A stretch of DNA of 64,000 nucleotides from Pezicula radicicola (taxonomy: Eukaryota > Ascomycota > Leotiomycetes > Helotiales > Dermateaceae): assembly GCA_003008705.1 (NCBI GenBank), contig PDUO01000065.1, positions 169,449-233,448 on the forward strand, written 5' to 3'. This document shows, in pieces, positions 57,474 to 64,000 of this stretch (the stretch's first letter is position 1; every line of letters begins with the position of its first letter). The notes under the pieces were generated by a model that had not been told where the DNA came from, made no database searches, and saw only the letters and a program-made list of their open reading frames with translations. Made by a program: the position numbers and the translations under genes.

Positions 57474-58184
57474 GACCAGGGTTGTTGGTTGGGTTGCCAC
57501 TCAACGTAATCGGATCCTGAACTTGCCCTCGCACAGCGATACTAGCTTCGAAGGTATTGAGCTTCGCAAGCCTAGAAATAGCAAGCTGTTACTCACTCAT
57601 CAGAATTGCGGACCTTTAGTGCTAAGTTATCTGTCGTAATAGGACCCCTCGAGGATCCTATAGAAGGGAGCTCTCCCAACGTGGAGTTTTGCGAGAGCAG
57701 CTGGTCGAAAAGAAAGAAAGGACTAGAAGGCGCCATGCCAAATTAGCGTTAGCCTTTACTAGATCATTGCATCTTCTTACTCTTGGCACGACCTGAAATT
57801 AACGAGTCGACAGCTATTCTACTCCGTACAGAGTATACAGTACCTACGATTACAAGCTTTCAAATAATCACAATGCCAAACAGGATTATGATTCCATACA
57901 CTCTGTCTCCAAATCCTTAATCATGGGTAACCACAATGGAGAAATTGAACTTCCAACCACATTTCGTATCGGCGAGTCCACGAATTATATATCGTCATGG
58001 TGGCCCATGTCTTTCCCCTAGCGGTCCCATGAAATAAAGTACACTTTGTCATTGGAATTGTGTATAGTTACGGAGATGAAGTCAGTAACTGCGCTGGAGA
58101 ATCAAGAAAGCTGCCATCCAACCACTAAAGAAGCACGAGCACTGGTGGTACAGTCGGTAGCAACTTATAACCACGATTTTACTA
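57474..58184. promoter_or_regulatory. HET gene upstream region up to the AT-block edge
   Basis: About 0.7 kb of normal composition, containing a GTAC-rich palindromic cluster (57821-57848). It ends where the AT-rich block starts. It must hold the HET gene promoter. Confidence 0.45.
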
Positions 58185-61100
58185 AAATTATATATTTTTA
58201 AATATATATCTTCTTAACTCTCTCTTTTCAATACTATAAAATACTAATACTATATTGTCTACTAGGCCCTATATCTAGGAATATTATAAGGAAGAAGTAA
58301 TTAGCTCTATATAGAAGAGGATAAATTACTAAGGTAGTTTCTTAAGGTAATAAAAATATAGATATTATCTATACCTTCTAAGTAGTAAATTTAACTATTT
58401 AAGATATTATATACTTTAACCTATTATATAATAAAGATTCTTCTCTATCTTAAAAGCTTTAAAAGAAATTATATAATAATTAAGATAAATAAATTATCTT
58501 AAAGTATATATATTTTAAATTAAAGTTAATATATAAGTAGATTAAAAAAACTATAAATATTAAATATTTAACTATTACTATTAAGAAAATATTAAAGAAA
58601 TATAATATTATTAATTAATATATAAAGAAAAGACTAGAGTTAATAAAGAAATATATAAAAGAATATTATAACTAGTATAAAACTTAAAAGGAATAAATAT
58701 TTATAGATTAAAAGAATATTATATAAAGTAATAAATATTTAATAAAGTATAGTTTAAATAAATTAATATAATAGATCTTTTAAATAATAGTTTAGAAATA
58801 AAATAAAGAGATAATATTAATTTATTCTAAAAGTAAAGATATATTAGTTATAATTTAAAGATATTTTTAAGAAACTATTAATAGTATTAGTTAAAGTAAA
58901 TTATATATTTTAAATTATAATTTTAAAAGTAAGAAATATAATTACTCTTTATACTCTTATATTAAAGTTCTTAAGAATTAGATATTAAAATACTTTTAAT
59001 TAAATCTTATATTTATATAAGATAATATCTTTATTTATATATCTTATATAGTTTATAAATAGTTTATAAATATAGATATATTTATACTCTTATAATTAAT
59101 AATCTCCTTTAATTTAAACCTTATTAAATATATTTAATAGTATATAAAAAAATAAGTTCTAGATATATACTTTAAGTTTTAAAATATAAAGAAATCTAAA
59201 GAAGTACTTATAGTATTAGAGTAAGCCTTAATTAATACTTAGAATAGTTTTCTTATTATAGATAAATCTATCTATAAGCTAGAAATAAAGAGTTTAAAAT
59301 AGAAATAAAAGTATAAAATATTATTTTATATAATTTTAAAGAGAGAAAGAAGTTAAGAATAAAATAAGGTTATATATAAGAGTAACTTAATAAGATATTA
59401 TTAAACTTATAAGTATTTAAATTATCTAATTAGTAATCTATATAATATACCCTCTTAGTTAATAAGTATTAAAATTAAGAATTTAATTAATTATATATAA
59501 ATTAGAAAGATATATCTTTCTCTAGATTTATCTTCTTTAGTTTAGAAGTAAACTAGTAGATCTTAATTTATAGATTAAGCTAATAAGAGATATATATTTA
59601 ATCTTTAATTTATACTTCTAATTATATCTTATAGATATATAAATACTTATTTTTATTATAATTATTATCTAAAAATATTATATTCTATAGTAAGTATAAT
59701 ATTAATCTTTAATCCCTTCTTTTATAACTTCTCTTTCTTTAAAATACTCTTTTATAATAGTTTATAATTAATCTACTTTAAAGAAGTTTTTAAAGTCTAT
59801 TTTAAAGAAGTTAAAGAAAGATACTAGAAGAGATATATTAATAAAGATATATATATAAAAACTAAAGGTAAGTTTTATATATTCCCTCTCTTTATTATTA
59901 TTATTTATAACTTTTAGAAACTATTATTTTATCTTTTAATTATACTTTTAGAAGTATATAGTATTATAAAAGAATAAATCTTTAAACTATATATATAGAA
60001 ATATAGAATATAAAGTAAAGACTATAATATAAGATAATAAATAAATATAGAATATAATTATATAATATAGTTAAAATTATTAATATTATTAAAGATAAGA
60101 TAAATATAAAAGAATATTAAATTATTATTATTCTTAAAGCTTCTTATCTAGACTTTTATATAATAATTTAAACTAAGTCTAATTATTTAATTAAAAATAA
60201 AACTTACTCTAATATATTTATTCTTCTCTTTCTTTAATTATTTACCTTTAAGTAGTTTTAGTTTTCTTTAAATTTTAAAAGAAATTAAATATAAAATTTA
60301 AGAATAAAATAAATATATAAAAGAGTAATAATAGTAAATTATAATATTAAAATAAAGAGTAGTTTTATTAATAATCTAATATATTCTATATAATATTTAT
60401 TATTTATATAATAATCTCTTAAAGTAATTATTTTTTACTTCTTTTTTTAACTTTAATAATCTCTTTTAAATTAATTTTAATAATTATTCTACTAATAATA
60501 TTATTAATAAATTATTTAATAAAGGAAAGTATCTTCTTCTCTTTATTCTTAAAGAATACTAATTAAAAACTAAATTAATTTAATATTATAAGGTTTCTTT
60601 AAAGTTATTTATCTTATTACTAACTTTAGTCTAAAATTTAACTTTTTTAAGAATTATATTTATAATCTTACTTTTTAATTTTAAACTTTTAAATCTATAT
60701 AAACTCTTTATTTTCTTTAATAAATAATTTTCTTCTTTTTTCTTTTATTATTATTTTAATTATAAATTAATCCTTAATTTAAATCTTCCTTTTTATTAAT
60801 AATTTTATCTAAGATTAATAATCTCTTTTATTATTAATAAATTATATACTAGTAAGATCTATCTCTCTTCTTTTATAATATTATAAAATAAATTAATATT
60901 ATTTTATAATTCTAAGTTTATTAAAACCCTTATTTTTATAATAAACTTTAAATTATAATAACTTTATCTTCTTTTTCTAATAATATAAATAAGTATTTTT
61001 TCTTTTCTTTTCTTCTTTTAATTAATTTCTAAAGGTTTTTAATTAAACCCTTATTATTATCTTATTTTAATAATATCTTTATCTTTATATTTAGTATATA

Positions 61101-62708
61101 ATATAAAAGAAAAGTACTTTCTTTCTTTCTATCTATATACTTCTATATATACTAAAGTAAATTAACTTTATTAATATATATTTCTATACTTATTCTTTAT
61201 TATTAATAATATTCTTTTTCTTTTTATTATTATTATTTAAACTTAATAATAATATTAGTTTTAAGAGTAAATTATATTAAAAGAGAATATTCTCTTTTTT
61301 TCTTTTTTATACTTTTTAGATTAAGTTAATAATATTAATATATAAATCTAATTCTTTTTAATAATAACTTTAATCTTCTTCTTTTTACTCTTTATTATTT
61401 ATTCTTTAATTTTAATATATATAAATATATTATCTTTTCTTTATTCTTTTATTATATATCTATCTTTTAAGTCTCTTATAATTTTTAAAAAACCTTTTAA
61501 TACTTTTATTTAATTATTATCTATAAGTAAATAATTATAATAAGTTTATTTAAAGTATACTTTAAATATACTTAAAACTATTTAAAATTTAAAGATTACT
61601 TAATATAGTTAGCTTAAGTCTATACTAACTTTAAGAATTTAGTTTAAATCTTTTTTTAATTATTATTTAATTTAATAATTATTTATTTTTAATTTTATAC
61701 TTTTAAACTTCTTTTATTTAATAATTATTAAGAAAAGTATCTTTTTCTTTCTTTCTATAATATATATTAATATTTATTATAATAATCTAAATTATTAGTT
61801 TCCTTAATCTAAATTATATTTTATATCTTAGTTTTAAACTTATTTATAAACTTTCTTTTAAAAATTAACTCTCTTTTAAGAAAGATTATCTTCTTTAAAA
61901 AAGAGAGATTTATATTATTACTATACTTTAGAGTTATAATACTTTATCTAGATAGATTAAATATTATATTAATATTAATTTAGTTTAAACTAAGCTTTTA
62001 TTTTAGTTTTACTAGTATAATAGTTACTTAATTATTAATTAATAGTTAGTTTTTAATTAATAATAATTTCTTTATTTCTTTTAGGAATTAATCTATCTTA
62101 TTTCTTTTAAAGCTTCTTTTAGACTTAACTCTTATTCTTATATAGTTTAAGTTAGTTTTAAATCCTTAATATTTTCTTTAAGAAGTATCTTCTTCTTTAA
62201 TTCTAAATCTTATTAATTATATATCTAGACTATTTATATAATATATTAATTTATTAATATCTCTTCTTTTAAATACTAATTATTAATAATATTAATAATA
62301 ATACTAATTTATAATACTACTTTAAAGAGAGTATTTATTTAATTATTTAATTTAGATTATTTTAAGTTAATAAAACTCCTTTCCTTAGATTTTTTTATAT
62401 CTTTTATTTAGTTATTATTCTCCTTTATAATCTTTACTTATAATTCTTTCTTTATAGATTACTTTTTATATTCTTTTTTCTATTAATTTTAGATTATATA
62501 ATTATTTAAATAATATATTCTAGGATCTTAGAAACTCTACTCTTTCTTTTTTCTTAGAGATATTTTTTAGTTATTTAATATTAAATCTTCTTAGACTTTT
62601 AAACTTTTAATCTTAATAATTCCTAGATTTTTAATAATCTTTAAATTTAAAACTTAGATTTTTAATTATTTTATTTATTTATAGATATCTAGTTTTTTAT
62701 TTAAAATT

Positions 62709-62806
62709 CTTATATCTAATTTTATTATTATATTAGTATTTAGGTTTTACTTAAATTCTTATATTTAGTTTTATTATTATATTAGTATCTAGCTTTAATT
62801 TAAACT
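62709..62806. repeat. 49-bp tandem duplication inside the AT block
   Basis: Two adjacent 49-bp units (62709-62757 and 62758-62806), each starting CTTATAT and containing TTTATTATTATATTAGTAT, differ at only a few positions. Part of a third unit precedes them (about 62683-62708). Confidence 0.75.
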
Positions 62807-63654
62807 CTTATAAAAACTCTTTTTATTTCTTTTTAAGAATTCTTATTAATTTATTATTAGTCTTTTTTTATTTTATAAGAATTATTACTTTATTATAAAC
62901 CTTTTAGTTTATTATCTTTTTAAAACTTTAATTTTAATTTAATATTATATAATCTTTATAAGTACTTTTATTCTTTTTTAGAAAAACTTATTAGTTTATT
63001 AGTTCTTATTTAATAATTAATTTTATATTCTAATTAAATAAATAGTCTTTATATTTTAGTTCTTTTAAATTAATCTTTAAGATTATTAGAGTTATATAAA
63101 GAAACTTATAAACTTTCTTTACTTTTATACTAGAGTAAAGAATTATTAGTTTCTAGATTAATATTCTCTTAGACTATTTCTTAGACTTTTTTAAGTTCTT
63201 ATAAGTTTAATCTCTCTTATTTTAAAGGATTAAATACTTAGTATTACTTCTTAAAAACTAAAGCTATAAGTATAATATTACTCTCTTATATATATAGTAT
63301 CTAAATAATAAAAGAAGATCTTAATCTATATCTACTTTTAGTTATAAGGAATAGAAGAACTAAGATAATTTATTATCTTTTAATAAGAGAATATTATACT
63401 TAGTAAATATAAACTTATAATACTTTTCCTTCTTAGTAATAAGAGAAACTCTAAATATATAAAGACTAGAAGCTTTAGTATTCTAGAATTAAGAAATACT
63501 TTTATTTATAAAGGTCTTTTAAACTCTTATTTAATAGTTTTATTATTAAAAGTTATATATTAAGTTTTCTATTTATTTATTAAAGTTAATAATTAAATAA
63601 TTAATTTAATAATTATTATAATATTTTATATAAGCTTATTTTCTTTAAAGATAG

Positions 63655-63655
<1 letters not shown>

Positions 63656-63691
<36 letters not shown>
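63656..63691. repeat. (TTA)n microsatellite in the AT block
   Basis: About 36 bp of uninterrupted TTA/ATT triplets. Confidence 0.85.
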
Positions 63692-63692
<1 letters not shown>

Positions 63693-64000
63693 TCTTTAAA
63701 AGAATAAAAGTATTATTTATATTTAATAAATAACTTTAAATAATTTTCTATATAAGTTTTATTTAATTTTAATTTATTATAATTTATTTTCTTAAGTTTA
63801 TAATAACCCTTCTTATTATTAATATAATATATTTTATATAGTTTAAGTTATTTAAAATTTAGTTTTTTAATTAATAATATATTCTTTTTTAAGGTAGTAT
63901 TATATATAAGTATAATATCTTTCTTTTATAAAGGTTTTAATTATATTCTATATCTAGTATTAAAAACTTCTTTTCCTTTCTATTATAATTAAGTCTTTTA

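Larger units (their letters stand above)
58185..64000. repeat. Extremely AT-rich block, RIP-saturated heterochromatin-like DNA
   Basis: From about 58185 to the window end the sequence is nearly all A/T with scattered C and G. Reading every line, the last TpG is at 58256-58257 and the last CpA at 58230-58231. Beyond that I see no CpA, TpG or CpG at all; C occurs only before C or T, and G only after A or G, apart from GpC. Consequently there is no ATG and no TGA on either strand and no gene. RIP turns CpA (and its complement TpG) into TpA, so this fits old, saturated RIP of repeats. The original repeat family cannot be recognised. Contains short tandem repeats, see 62709-62806 and 63656-63691. 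Confidence 0.9.

Noticed and set aside
58185..64000. Centromere or telomere assignment for the AT block
   Set aside because: AT richness and RIP alone do not distinguish centromere, subtelomere or dispersed repeat island, and no telomeric TTAGGG array is present.
1..64000. tRNA, rRNA or CRISPR features
   Set aside because: I looked for GTTCGA-type B boxes with partner stems, conserved rRNA stretches and spaced repeats and found none I could support.

Overview
The window looks like nuclear DNA of a filamentous ascomycete, most likely a leotiomycete (Sclerotinia/Botrytis-like). This is inference from gene style: short 45-90 nt GT..AG introns, a CreA-type repressor, a HET-domain gene, a rhodopsin-domain membrane protein, Tc1/mariner transposons carrying RIP-type damage, and an AT-rich block in which CpA, TpG and CpG are absent. 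No species is claimed and no database was searched.

The left part (0.4-32.6 kb) is gene-rich. In order it holds: a DUF2415/WD40-like protein (-); mitochondrial Hsp70 (+); eIF3g (+); a seven-TM rhodopsin-domain protein (+); a GPI-type GH76 Dfg5/Dcw1-like cell-wall mannanase (-); Tc1/mariner element A at 13.9-15.5 kb; two adjacent proline/serine-rich unknowns (-), possibly one gene; an ORC4 subunit with AT-hook-like motifs and a PHD finger (-); an Svf1-like protein (+), divergent from ORC4; a CorA-like membrane protein with an unresolved 5' half (+); a Rad55-like recombinase paralogue (+); and a 169-aa unknown (+). Exon joins below were worked out by hand from splice signals and reading-frame continuity.

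The middle part (32.6-55.4 kb) is very gene-poor. The carbon catabolite repressor creA (43.9-45.2 kb) stands alone with about 11 kb of non-coding DNA upstream and 10 kb downstream. That DNA holds microsatellites, GTAC-rich palindromes, a C-tract inverted repeat and Tc1/mariner element B (48.8-50.1 kb), which has perfect 48-bp terminal inverted repeats and a transposase broken by stops.

The right part has a HET-domain gene (55.4-57.5 kb, -). About 700 bp beyond its start codon the composition switches abruptly (near 58.19-58.26 kb) to an extremely AT-rich block that runs off the window. I found no CpA, TpG or CpG in it when reading, so it has no ATG on either strand. This fits saturating repeat-induced point mutation (RIP).

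Most genes are housekeeping (mitochondrial import/folding, translation initiation, origin licensing, recombination, stress survival) or wall/membrane functions. They are not an obvious pathway cluster. The most unusual items are the CpA/TpG/CpG-free block, the ORC4 architecture, the possible fusion at 16.7-19.5 kb and the isolation of creA.
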